DNA from: JAKVBH01 sp049800955
GTDB taxonomy: Bacteria > Pseudomonadota > Alphaproteobacteria > Rhodobacterales > Rhodobacteraceae
Reading direction: 5' to 3'
Assembly: GCF_049800955.1 (NCBI RefSeq)
Contig: NZ_JBNAGA010000001.1
Coordinates: 1,054,001-1,118,000, forward strand
Length of the DNA stretch: 64,000 nucleotides
In this document: positions 17,265-24,334 of the stretch, piece by piece
Layout of the letters: the number at the start of each line of letters is the position of its first letter
Position numbering within the stretch: the stretch's first letter is position 1
Program-made: the position numbers and the translations under genes
The notes under the pieces: model-generated
Databases searched by the model: none
Seen by the model: only the letters and a program-made list of their open reading frames with translations
What the model was told of the DNA's origin: nothing

Positions 17265-18479
17265 ATGGGCAAACTCTGCGCGATCTGGATGCTCCTTGTG
17301 GCGGCGCTGCTGCCCTCGGGCGCGCTGGCGCAGGACTTTGGCGTCGCGGCACGCGCGCTGCCCGAGCAGAGCGTTTTGCGGGACAGCTGGCGCGGCGAGA
17401 CGCAGCTGCGGCTGGAGCTGTCTGCCGGTGTGCCCTGGCGCGCCTACACGCTGACGGCCCCGGACCGCGTCGTCCTCGATTTCCGCGAAGTGGATTTCTC
17501 TGGCCTCGATCTGGCGGCTTTTGATGGCTCTGACGCCGTCAGTGAGCTGGCCGCCGGGCCCTTGCGCGCGGGCTGGTCGCGCATGGTGCTCGTTCTGGCC
17601 GAGCCGCTGGCCATTGCCGAGGCGGGCCTTGTGACCGAACCAGAGGGTGCGGCGCTCTCGCTGCGCCTGCAACCCACGGACCGCGCCAGCTTTGACGCGA
17701 CAGCCGGCGCGCCCGCCAGCCCGGATTGGCAGGACGCGCCGCTTGTTCTGGGCACGCCCGAGACGGGGGAGAGCGCTTTTACCATCGTGATTGATCCGGG
17801 CCATGGCGGCATTGATCCCGGGGCCATTCGCGCAGGCTACAAAGAGGCCGATCTCGTCTTGCGACTGGCCCTGGCGCTGGAGGAAGCGCTGATCCGCTCG
17901 GGCGCGGACCTGCGCATCATTCTCACCCGGCGCTCTGATGATTTTGTCTCGCTGGAGCGTCGCGTGGCCATTGCCGCGCAGGCGGGCGCGGATGCCTTTG
18001 TCTCGCTGCATGCCGATGCGATTGCAGAGGGCCGCGCGGAGGGGGCGTCGATTTTCACGCTTCCGGACCGCGCCAGTGAGGCGGCGACGGCCGCGCTTGT
18101 CGAACGCCATGAACGCGGCAATCTGCTGGCCGGTGTCGATCTGAGCCGCGCAGATGACGAGGTCGCCCAGGTGCTCATTGATCTGGCCCGTCAGGACAGC
18201 CGGCAGCGCTCGCAAGCGCTCGCGCGGGCGCTCAAGGACGGGATTGTGGGCGCGGGCGTCATGATGCACAAAAATCCTCTGCAAGAGGCAGGCTTCTCTG
18301 TTTTGAAATCAGCGGACATTCCCTCCGTGCTGGTTGAGGCGGCGTTTCTGTCCACCGATGCGGAGCTCGAACGTCTCAAGGATCCGGCATGGCGCGCGCG
18401 CATTGCGGGGGGCCTTGCTGAAGGTGTGCTCAGCTGGGCGACGGAGGATCGCGCCATCGCGCCCTTGCGGCGTCAATAG
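17265..18479 (+). CDS. amiC: N-acetylmuramoyl-L-alanine amidase AmiC
   Basis: AmiC cleaves the bond between MurNAc and the stem peptide and is needed for daughter-cell separation. The 404-residue protein has a signal peptide (about 1-23), an AMIN targeting domain (about 30-140) and a C-terminal Amidase_3 domain with zinc ligands H180 (DPGHGG), a Glu in YKEADLV and a His in SLHADA, and the catalytic Glu in VEAAFLS. In most alphaproteobacteria this gene is followed by the PBP1A gene and prfB; here an amidase gene converges two bases after it and mrcA and prfB are on the other strand. Confidence 0.94.
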   Translation: MGKLCAIWMLLVAALLPSGALAQDFGVAARALPEQSVLRDSWRGETQLRLELSAGVPWRAYTLTAPDRVVLDFREVDFSGLDLAAFDGSDAVSELAAGPLRAGWSRMVLVLAEPLAIAEAGLVTEPEGAALSLRLQPTDRASFDATAGAPASPDWQDAPLVLGTPETGESAFTIVIDPGHGGIDPGAIRAGYKEADLVLRLALALEEALIRSGADLRIILTRRSDDFVSLERRVAIAAQAGADAFVSLHADAIAEGRAEGASIFTLPDRASEAATAALVERHERGNLLAGVDLSRADDEVAQVLIDLARQDSRQRSQALARALKDGIVGAGVMMHKNPLQEAGFSVLKSADIPSVLVEAAFLSTDAELERLKDPAWRARIAGGLAEGVLSWATEDRAIAPLRRQ

Positions 18480-18481
18480 GA

Positions 18482-19870
18482 TCAGGGCCCGGGCCGGGGT
18501 TGCAGCCCAAGCCTGTGCCAGTCCCGCGCGATTTGCAGCAGCCGCGCATCGCTGTCAGGTGGCCCCATGATCTGGAGGCCAAATGGCAGGCCGCGATCGA
18601 GCCCCGCAGGCACCGCCAGACAGGGCAGCCCGATGAGCGATGCCGGGATCACAGCCTCCATCCAACGGTGGTAGCTGTCCATCTCCACGCCCGCGATCTC
18701 GCGCGGCCAGGCCCAGTCCGCCGGGAAAGGACGCACCTGCGCCGCAGGCAGGATCAGCGCGTCATAGGTCTCAAAGAGCGCCATCACCGTCCGGTACCAC
18801 GCCGCGCGATCACTGGAGGCGCGCAGGATCTCCGCACCGCTGAACGCGAGCCCCCGGTCCAACTCCCACAGGGCTTCGGGTTTGAGCCCATCGCGGCGAT
18901 GGGCGAGCGCGCGCAGCGACCCAGCAACCACAAGAGATCGCAGGTCAATCCAGCTGTGCCAAAGCGCGTCCCGGTCAAAAGGCGCGGGCAGGGCGGTCAC
19001 GGCGTGCCCCAGCGCTTCAAACTGTTCCAAGGCTGCCTCATGGGCCGCCAACAGCCCCTCTTCCATGGGCCAGGCGCCGCCCCAATCGCCCAGCCACCCG
19101 AGCCGCAGCGCGCCGGTCTCTGCCGTCAAGGCAGGCGTGACCTGTGGCAGATCCCGCCCATGGGGCTGCCGCGCGTCGGGCCCGGACATGACATCCAGCA
19201 GAAGCGCCAGATCTTCAGGACAGCGCGCCATCGGCCCATTTGTCGAGAGCATATTGAGAAAGCGGTCTCCATTGGGCTCACTGGGCACACGCCCAAAGCT
19301 GGGGCGCAGCCCATAGACACCGTTCCAGACAGCTGGGTTGCGCAAGGAGCCCATCATGTCGGAGCCATCAGCAATGGGCATCATCCCGCAGGCCAGCGCC
19401 ACGCCAGCCCCCCCCGAAGAGCCACCAGCGGAGCGCGCGGGATCAAAGGGATTGCGGGTCACGCCATGCACGGGGTTGTAGCTGTGGGATCCCAGCCCGA
19501 ATTCGGGTGTATTGGTCTTGCCAAACACGAGAGCGCCCGCTGCACGCAGCCGCGCAATATGCGGGTCATCTGCTGAAACGGCCCTCGTGCTCGAAAGGGG
19601 CGAGCCCATCGACGTCGGAAAGCCTGCGGCATTGGCCAAATCCTTGACCGCGAGGGGAAGGCCGTGAAGCGAGCCCGTCGGCGCGCTCTGATCCGCGGCA
19701 TGGGCCAGCGCCATGGCCGCGTCCCGGGGCAGGGCAGAGACCACAGCGTTCAGCGCTCCATTCTGGGCCTCCAGCTGATCATAACAGGCCGCCATCACGT
19801 CGACCGCTTTCAGGCGCCCCGCACGGAGCTGGGCTGCCAAGACATGGGCTGGTGCCATCACATCTGCCAT
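18482..19870 (-). CDS. Amidase-signature family amidase
   Basis: The 462-residue protein belongs to the amidase signature family, with the Ser-cisSer-Lys triad readable as K76 (AVKDL), S152 (AGGSSGGAG) and S176 (MGSLRNP), the normal 24-residue serine spacing. It hydrolyses an amide; the substrate is not known. I chose the ATG at 19870 (MADVMAPAHV), which has AGGAAGGGGG upstream, over a longer frame. It is convergent with amiC and transcribed in the same direction as prfB, 90 bases downstream. Confidence 0.93.
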   Translation of the reverse strand: MADVMAPAHVLAAQLRAGRLKAVDVMAACYDQLEAQNGALNAVVSALPRDAAMALAHAADQSAPTGSLHGLPLAVKDLANAAGFPTSMGSPLSSTRAVSADDPHIARLRAAGALVFGKTNTPEFGLGSHSYNPVHGVTRNPFDPARSAGGSSGGAGVALACGMMPIADGSDMMGSLRNPAVWNGVYGLRPSFGRVPSEPNGDRFLNMLSTNGPMARCPEDLALLLDVMSGPDARQPHGRDLPQVTPALTAETGALRLGWLGDWGGAWPMEEGLLAAHEAALEQFEALGHAVTALPAPFDRDALWHSWIDLRSLVVAGSLRALAHRRDGLKPEALWELDRGLAFSGAEILRASSDRAAWYRTVMALFETYDALILPAAQVRPFPADWAWPREIAGVEMDSYHRWMEAVIPASLIGLPCLAVPAGLDRGLPFGLQIMGPPDSDARLLQIARDWHRLGLQPRPGP

Positions 19871-19921
19871 AGAGCCACCCCCTTCCTGTTGCTGAAAACA
19901 TCGCGGAGGGAGTCCGCAGGA

Positions 19922-19939
19922 CGGGGGTCTGACCCCCCG
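19922..19939. repeat. GC hairpin like that of the composite intergenic repeat
   Basis: CGGGGGTCTGACCCCCCG forms a stem of six to seven pairs. It resembles the hairpin half of the composite repeats at 1301, 5527 and 24227 but the conserved tail is missing. It lies between the amidase gene and prfB. Confidence 0.45.
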
Positions 19940-19963
19940 ACATCGCACGCCAGTATCGGCGCG

Positions 19964-21091
19964 CTAGCCGTCATTCTGGGCATCGGCCCGGCTTTTGCCC
20001 GCGACATCCATGGCCAGTGTTGCAGCCATGAACCCATCAAGATCGCCATCGAGCACACCTTTGGTGTCCGACGTCTCATGACTGGTGCGCAGGTCTTTGA
20101 CCATTTGATAGGGCTGCAACACGTAAGAGCGGATCTGGTTGCCCCAGCCCGCATCGCCCTTGTTCTCATGCGCCTCGTTGATGGCGGCGTTCCGCTTGTC
20201 GAGCTCGAGCTGGTAGAGCCGCGATTTGAGCGCCTTCATGGCGATGTCGCGGTTCTGGTGCTGGGATTTTTCCGAGCTTGTCACGACGATGCCCGTGGGA
20301 TTGTGGGTGATGCGCACGGCGGAATCGGTCGTGTTGACGTGCTGGCCGCCCGCGCCGGAGGAGCGGTAGGTGTCGATGCGGATATCGGCGGGGTTCACCT
20401 CGATCTCGATATTGTCATCGACCACCGGGTAGACCCAGACCGAGCTGAACGAGGTATGCCGCTTGGCCGCGCTGTCATAGGGAGAGATACGCACCAGCCG
20501 GTGCACGCCGCTTTCCGATTTCAGCCAGCCATAGGCATTGTGGCCGGAGATCTTGTAGGCCGCCGATTTGATCCCGGCCTCGTCGCCCGGGCTCTCCGAT
20601 TGCAGCTCGACCTTGTAGCCCTTCTTCTCGGCCCAGCGGACATACATCCGCGCCAGCATCGAGGCCCAGTCACAGCTCTCCGTGCCGCCTGCGCCCGCGT
20701 TGATCTCAAGGAACGTGTCATTGGCATCCGCCTCACCATCGAGCAGCGCTTCGAGCTCTTTCTCGGCGGCCTTGGCGACCAGCGCCTCGATCCCGGCTTC
20801 CGCCTCGGAGACGACCTCGGCGTCGTCCTCCATCTCGCCCATCTCGATGAGCTCGATATTGTCCGACAGATCCTGCTTGATCCCCTCATAGGTCGCGACC
20901 TTGTCCATCAGCGTCTGACGGTCGCGCATCAGCTTTTGCGCCTTCTCGGGGTCGTTCCAAAGATCGGGATCTTCGGTCATGGCATTGAATTCTTCCAGCC
21001 GGTGCGGGGCGGTCTCGTAATCCATCCGCTGGGCTAGAAGCTCCAGCGAGGTTTCGATCTTCTCAACCATGTTCTGAATTTCAGCGCGCAT
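19964..21091 (-). CDS. prfB: Peptide chain release factor 2
   Basis: RF2 ends translation at UGA and UAA. The 375-residue protein has the GGQ peptidyl-hydrolase motif at 248-250 (SSGAGGQHVN). The stop-codon recognition tripeptide, usually SPF, reads S-P-Y at 203-205. There is no in-frame UGA and no frameshift signal in the early coding region, unlike E. coli prfB, so the gene is not autoregulated by frameshifting. It starts MRAEIQN. In alphaproteobacteria it normally follows the PBP1A gene directly; here about 3.2 kb with a desaturase and two VPLPA genes separates them. Confidence 0.96.
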   Translation of the reverse strand: MRAEIQNMVEKIETSLELLAQRMDYETAPHRLEEFNAMTEDPDLWNDPEKAQKLMRDRQTLMDKVATYEGIKQDLSDNIELIEMGEMEDDAEVVSEAEAGIEALVAKAAEKELEALLDGEADANDTFLEINAGAGGTESCDWASMLARMYVRWAEKKGYKVELQSESPGDEAGIKSAAYKISGHNAYGWLKSESGVHRLVRISPYDSAAKRHTSFSSVWVYPVVDDNIEIEVNPADIRIDTYRSSGAGGQHVNTTDSAVRITHNPTGIVVTSSEKSQHQNRDIAMKALKSRLYQLELDKRNAAINEAHENKGDAGWGNQIRSYVLQPYQMVKDLRTSHETSDTKGVLDGDLDGFMAATLAMDVAGKSRADAQNDG

Positions 21092-21444
21092 CCCGGGGCC
21101 TTGTTCTGACTTCTGTCTGCGAGATGTAGCCCAGCCCTGCGCGCCTCACAAGATGGCGCGGGTGATGCGTTGGGTGACGAGACAAGTGATTCTGGCTGAA
21201 GTCCCATGGAAACAAAAACCGCGCAGAGCCTCGATTGCACAGATGCGCGAAACGGCGCTCCCAGGCTGCGTCCGCCAGATACCCCATTCTGGCGGGCTTT
21301 GCGTATCATGATACCCAATCAGGCGACTTTTGGACGGAAATGCGGCGAACCTGCCTTTTTCCTCTGGCCAGTGCGCGTGCGTTCTTCGTAGCACAAAGGG
21401 GCGTAACTCGTACGGGTGGGGGCACCTTATCGAGTGGAGACGTT
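21092..21444. other. Divergent intergenic region with two palindromes
   Basis: The 353 bases between prfB and the VPLPA gene hold no confident gene. An eight-base stem CCGCCAGA...TCTGGCGG (21272-21295) and a perfect 12-base palindrome GTATCATGATAC (21303-21314) lie close together and could be regulatory. A GGAGA ribosome site just before 21445 serves the VPLPA gene. Confidence 0.45.
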
Positions 21445-22113
21445 ATGAAGACCTTTTTGATCGCCGCCAGTGCTCTGTGCGCCTTTGCCATGCCCGCTGT
21501 CGCCGCAACATTGAGCGGTACATTCAGCGTCGACATTTACCAGCGCACCAATGCCACATCCGCCGAGGCGCGCGCAGATGCCGCCAACCTTCTGGCGGCC
21601 GATACGGTCTTTCTCGAAACGATCACCTACACAGGCCAGATCGACTTCGGCACACGCAACATGGATGACAGCACCACCATCGAAGACTGGCTCAACACCG
21701 GTGTGGGCGGCAGCTTCACACCGCTCTCCAGCACCACAGCCGCCTTGCAGCTCAGCCGCCCGAACATCCGCCAAGGCTCGGCCACGGTGACGTTTTTTGA
21801 CTTCACGGCGACCTTCCTGAGCGGTTTTGACTCTGTCATCCGCCATGACGATGGCATCACCGCCTATGACGATGGCGTGGCCTATGCCACACGGGCCAAC
21901 CCGACATCCGTCGTCAATACCAACGCGACAGGCTTTGACGGCGGCGATTGGCGCCTGCTTTACGCGGCGACAAATGGTGATCCCTCGATCCTGAAAGTCA
22001 CGGGATCAGACCTGCCCGATCCCTTCATCGCGCCTGTGCCGCTGCCTGCGGGATTGCCACTCTTGCTGGCGGGTCTGGGAGGGCTGGCGCTTCTGCGCCG
22101 CCGCGCCGCCTGA
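21445..22113 (+). CDS. VPLPA-CTERM sorted exported protein
   Basis: The 222-residue protein has a signal peptide (about 1-21, ending AVAA) and a VPLPA sorting tail at 198-222 with a hydrophobic stretch and RRR end. The body is rich in threonine, serine and aspartate, as in surface or matrix proteins, with no catalytic motif I can see. The start at 21445 follows GGAGA; a longer in-frame frame upstream is not a signal peptide. A good terminator follows at 22142. It is unrelated in its body to the VPLPA proteins at 7161 and 23464. Confidence 0.83.
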   Translation: MKTFLIAASALCAFAMPAVAATLSGTFSVDIYQRTNATSAEARADAANLLAADTVFLETITYTGQIDFGTRNMDDSTTIEDWLNTGVGGSFTPLSSTTAALQLSRPNIRQGSATVTFFDFTATFLSGFDSVIRHDDGITAYDDGVAYATRANPTSVVNTNATGFDGGDWRLLYAATNGDPSILKVTGSDLPDPFIAPVPLPAGLPLLLAGLGGLALLRRRAA

Positions 22114-22141
22114 CGTCTCATTGACATAAACCCCGTGAGTG

Positions 22142-22173
22142 AAAAGGGTCGGCGCGCTGCGCTGGCCCTTTTT
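22142..22173 (+). terminator. Rho-independent terminator
   Basis: AAAAGGG (22142-22148) pairs with CCCTTTTT (22166-22173) around an inner GCGC-GCT-GCGC stem, giving a hairpin with a T tract. It lies 29 bases after the VPLPA gene and could also serve the convergent desaturase gene. Confidence 0.8.
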
Positions 22174-22240
22174 GCGTTGCGACACTACAGGACTTTCCAC
22201 AGGCCGCGACGCTCTGGGCAGAGCAGGGGAGCGCGTAGGC

Positions 22241-23326
22241 TCACATGGCGTAAGGCCGCAGAACCTCCGCTTCCGCCCCGAAAGGCGCAGCTGTTGGAGG
22301 GAGTTGCGGCAGGATAACTGCCTTTTCCTGCTGCACTTGCTTGAGCATGACCGGCACGAGCTTACCGAAGGCGGCCGGGATAGACGGCTCTGGCGGGGGC
22401 AGATCATGGGCGATCAACGCATGCAGCCGCGGGAGATTGTAATAGGGCACCATGGTGAACATGTGATGCTCGATATGGTAGTTCATATTGAGGTACAAAA
22501 AGCGCGAGATCGGGTTCATCAGAACCGTGCGCGTGTTGAGACGGTGATCCGTGACGTTCTCCGCCAGCCCCAGATGCTGCAAAACCCCCGTCATCCACAT
22601 ATGCCAGGCACCATAGATGCGCGGCAGGCCAACAAGCATCAGCGGCAGGAGCGAGCCCGACCAAAGCGCAGCACCGATCACACCGGCATGCAACACAGCC
22701 CAGATCCGCGCCGTCCGGAAGATCACGGGATAATCCTGTGTGCGCAGGTAAGGCGCTTCCTCGGGATGCACGCGGCCCGTCAGATGCAGCCAGTAGCGCG
22801 GCAGCGCATGGGTCACGAGATCAGTCAGGCCAAAGATATTCAGAAGCAGTTTGACCAGATCGGGCGGCCGCATGGCCTGAATTTCAGGGTCGCGCCCGAC
22901 GATGATCGTATCGGTATGGTGGCGGACATGGCTGGCGCGCCAGACCACAGGCGAGCGCAACAGAAAGAAGCTCGCGATCTGGTAGATCACCTCGTTTTTC
23001 CAGGGCGTCTTGAAGGCGGTGCGGTGCCCGCATTCATGCCAGCGCGCATCGGAGGCAGAGCAGTAGAGCACGCCGTAGGCCATCCAGAAGGGCAGGGACC
23101 ACCATGAGCCCCAAAGCGTCACGGCTGCGGCCCCGCTCATGACAAGCGCACCCAGCCAAATGAGCGCATCCCGCGTGGGGCGTGCATCCTCTTTTTCCAT
23201 CAAGGCGCGGATCGCGGCGGGGTCCACTTTAGTGCGGTACCATTTGGGATTGGCCCGTCCCTCCGCCTCGGCGCGGCGCGCGCCTGCGCCGGATAGCGCG
23301 TAATCCTGAGCATGTGTCTCTGTCAT
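22241..23326 (-). CDS. Membrane fatty acid desaturase (MocD-like)
   Basis: The 361-residue integral membrane protein has the three histidine boxes of the di-iron desaturase/hydroxylase family: H97-ECG-H101, H133-VR-HH137 and H284-IE-HH288, with hydrophobic segments between them. The N-terminal region and WHECGHRTAF resemble the MocD (rhizopine catabolism) branch. It would insert a double bond or hydroxyl into an acyl chain at the inner membrane; substrate not readable. It lies between two VPLPA genes, in a segment that interrupts the usual mrcA-prfB neighbourhood. Confidence 0.88.
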   Translation of the reverse strand: MTETHAQDYALSGAGARRAEAEGRANPKWYRTKVDPAAIRALMEKEDARPTRDALIWLGALVMSGAAAVTLWGSWWSLPFWMAYGVLYCSASDARWHECGHRTAFKTPWKNEVIYQIASFFLLRSPVVWRASHVRHHTDTIIVGRDPEIQAMRPPDLVKLLLNIFGLTDLVTHALPRYWLHLTGRVHPEEAPYLRTQDYPVIFRTARIWAVLHAGVIGAALWSGSLLPLMLVGLPRIYGAWHMWMTGVLQHLGLAENVTDHRLNTRTVLMNPISRFLYLNMNYHIEHHMFTMVPYYNLPRLHALIAHDLPPPEPSIPAAFGKLVPVMLKQVQQEKAVILPQLPPTAAPFGAEAEVLRPYAM

Positions 23327-23406
23327 GGGTCGCAGCCTAGGAAACCTCGTGCAACAAGGTCAAGCACAGGCGGAGAGATGCTGAGATGTGCGGGGGCTGA
23401 GGCAGG

Positions 23407-23434
23407 GAGACCGCCCCCAAGAGGGGCGGGTCTC
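23407..23434 (-). terminator. Strong hairpin after the VPLPA gene
   Basis: GAGACC-GCCCC pairs with GGGGC-GGGTCTC around five bases, with one bulged base. It lies about 30 bases downstream of the stop of the minus-strand gene at 23464 and 80 bases before the desaturase start. There is no clear T tract, so termination is probable rather than certain. Confidence 0.5.
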
Positions 23435-23463
23435 GCAGGTGGGTCTGGCGGCTGATGCGCCCG

Positions 23464-24084
23464 TCAGCTCTTGCGACGCGCCAAAGCCAGGCCGCCGAGG
23501 CCGGCCAAGAGCAGCGGCAGGCCTGCGGGCAGGGGAACCGGCGCTGTGACGGGTGTTTCGGTGAGCGTCACATTGTCGATCACGATGCCGCCCAGATCAG
23601 AGGCGCCCAGATGCTGGAAGAAGATGGCGCCCGTGCTGCCATTGCCAAGAAAGCTGAAGCTGAGGCTTTCGTAGGCGCCTGTGCCATCGCTGGTGCGGGT
23701 CCCGGTGGTTGTGAGGCTGTCGGAAAAACCGCCCACGCCGAAGTTCATCGAGTTCGGGTTTTGTTGCTGGAAGTAATTCCATGTGTAGTCAAATGTCAGC
23801 GAATAGAGCGCGCCCGTGGTCAGCGTGAAGCTTTGGGTTGTCTGGATATGGCCGACGGTGCCCGAGGAGCCATCAAGGTCAATGCAATTGCCCGTATTGT
23901 AGCAGATCTGGGGGAAGTAGCCGGGGCCTGTGATGTCCACGGCACCACTGACTGCGGACCACCCCGAAGGTGTCCGGTTGGCCCCTGCAGTGTTGTTTTC
24001 GAAATCGTCTTCAAACAGAACGCTGGCGGCGAAAGCGGGGCTGCTGAGGGACAGAGCCAAAGCGGCGAAGAGAATGGGTTTCAT
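23464..24084 (-). CDS. VPLPA-CTERM sorted exported protein, lectin-like body
   Basis: The 206-residue protein has a signal peptide (about 1-19) and a VPLPA sorting tail at 183-206. The body begins LFEDDFENNTAG, has a two-cysteine segment (QICYNTGNCIDLDG) and ends SDLGGIVIDNVTLTET; this pattern of a jelly-roll beta sandwich with a terminal D-N-V is typical of carbohydrate-binding-like modules in PEP-CTERM-type proteins. A carbohydrate-binding role is inference. It lies on the minus strand between the desaturase gene and mrcA and has its own hairpin downstream. Confidence 0.85.
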   Translation of the reverse strand: MKPILFAALALSLSSPAFAASVLFEDDFENNTAGANRTPSGWSAVSGAVDITGPGYFPQICYNTGNCIDLDGSSGTVGHIQTTQSFTLTTGALYSLTFDYTWNYFQQQNPNSMNFGVGGFSDSLTTTGTRTSDGTGAYESLSFSFLGNGSTGAIFFQHLGASDLGGIVIDNVTLTETPVTAPVPLPAGLPLLLAGLGGLALARRKS

Positions 24085-24226
24085 GGAAAGGGCCTTTCAA
24101 AATCGTTAACGGTTTCGGTTTTTTAGAAATGAGACGGAGCAAAGCTCCTGTCAAGTCATCGTCGCCGGAACATGGTGCATCTGGCGCTGCGATACGTGCA
24201 CGAGACACCTGCGCCACCGGGAGTTC

Positions 24227-24290
24227 GGGGGGCCAGCCCCCCACGCGCTGCGCGCGTTCCCCCCGGAGTTTACATGGCAAGATGAAGGAG
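24227..24290 (+). repeat. Composite intergenic repeat, copy C
   Basis: A GGGGGG-CCAG-CCCCCC hairpin (24227-24242) is followed after 16 bases by CCCCCCGGAGTTTACATGG and CAAGATGAAGG (24259-24288). The tail matches copy A at 1317-1344 at nearly every position. This copy lies wholly between genes, just downstream of mrcA. Confidence 0.7.
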
Positions 24291-24319
24291 GCCCGAGGGG
24301 GCGTCGTTGCGCCTCGGGC
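24291..24319 (-). terminator. Hairpin downstream of mrcA
   Basis: GCCCGAGG (24291-24298) pairs with CCTCGGGC (24312-24319). On the minus strand it begins 15 bases after the mrcA stop. No T tract is present on either side, so its activity as a terminator is uncertain. Confidence 0.4.
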
Positions 24320-24334
24320 AGCCGCTGGGCAGGC

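Noticed and set aside
20900..21091. Programmed frameshift in prfB
   Set aside because: The early coding region has no in-frame UGA and no CTTTGA slippery site; the frame is continuous.
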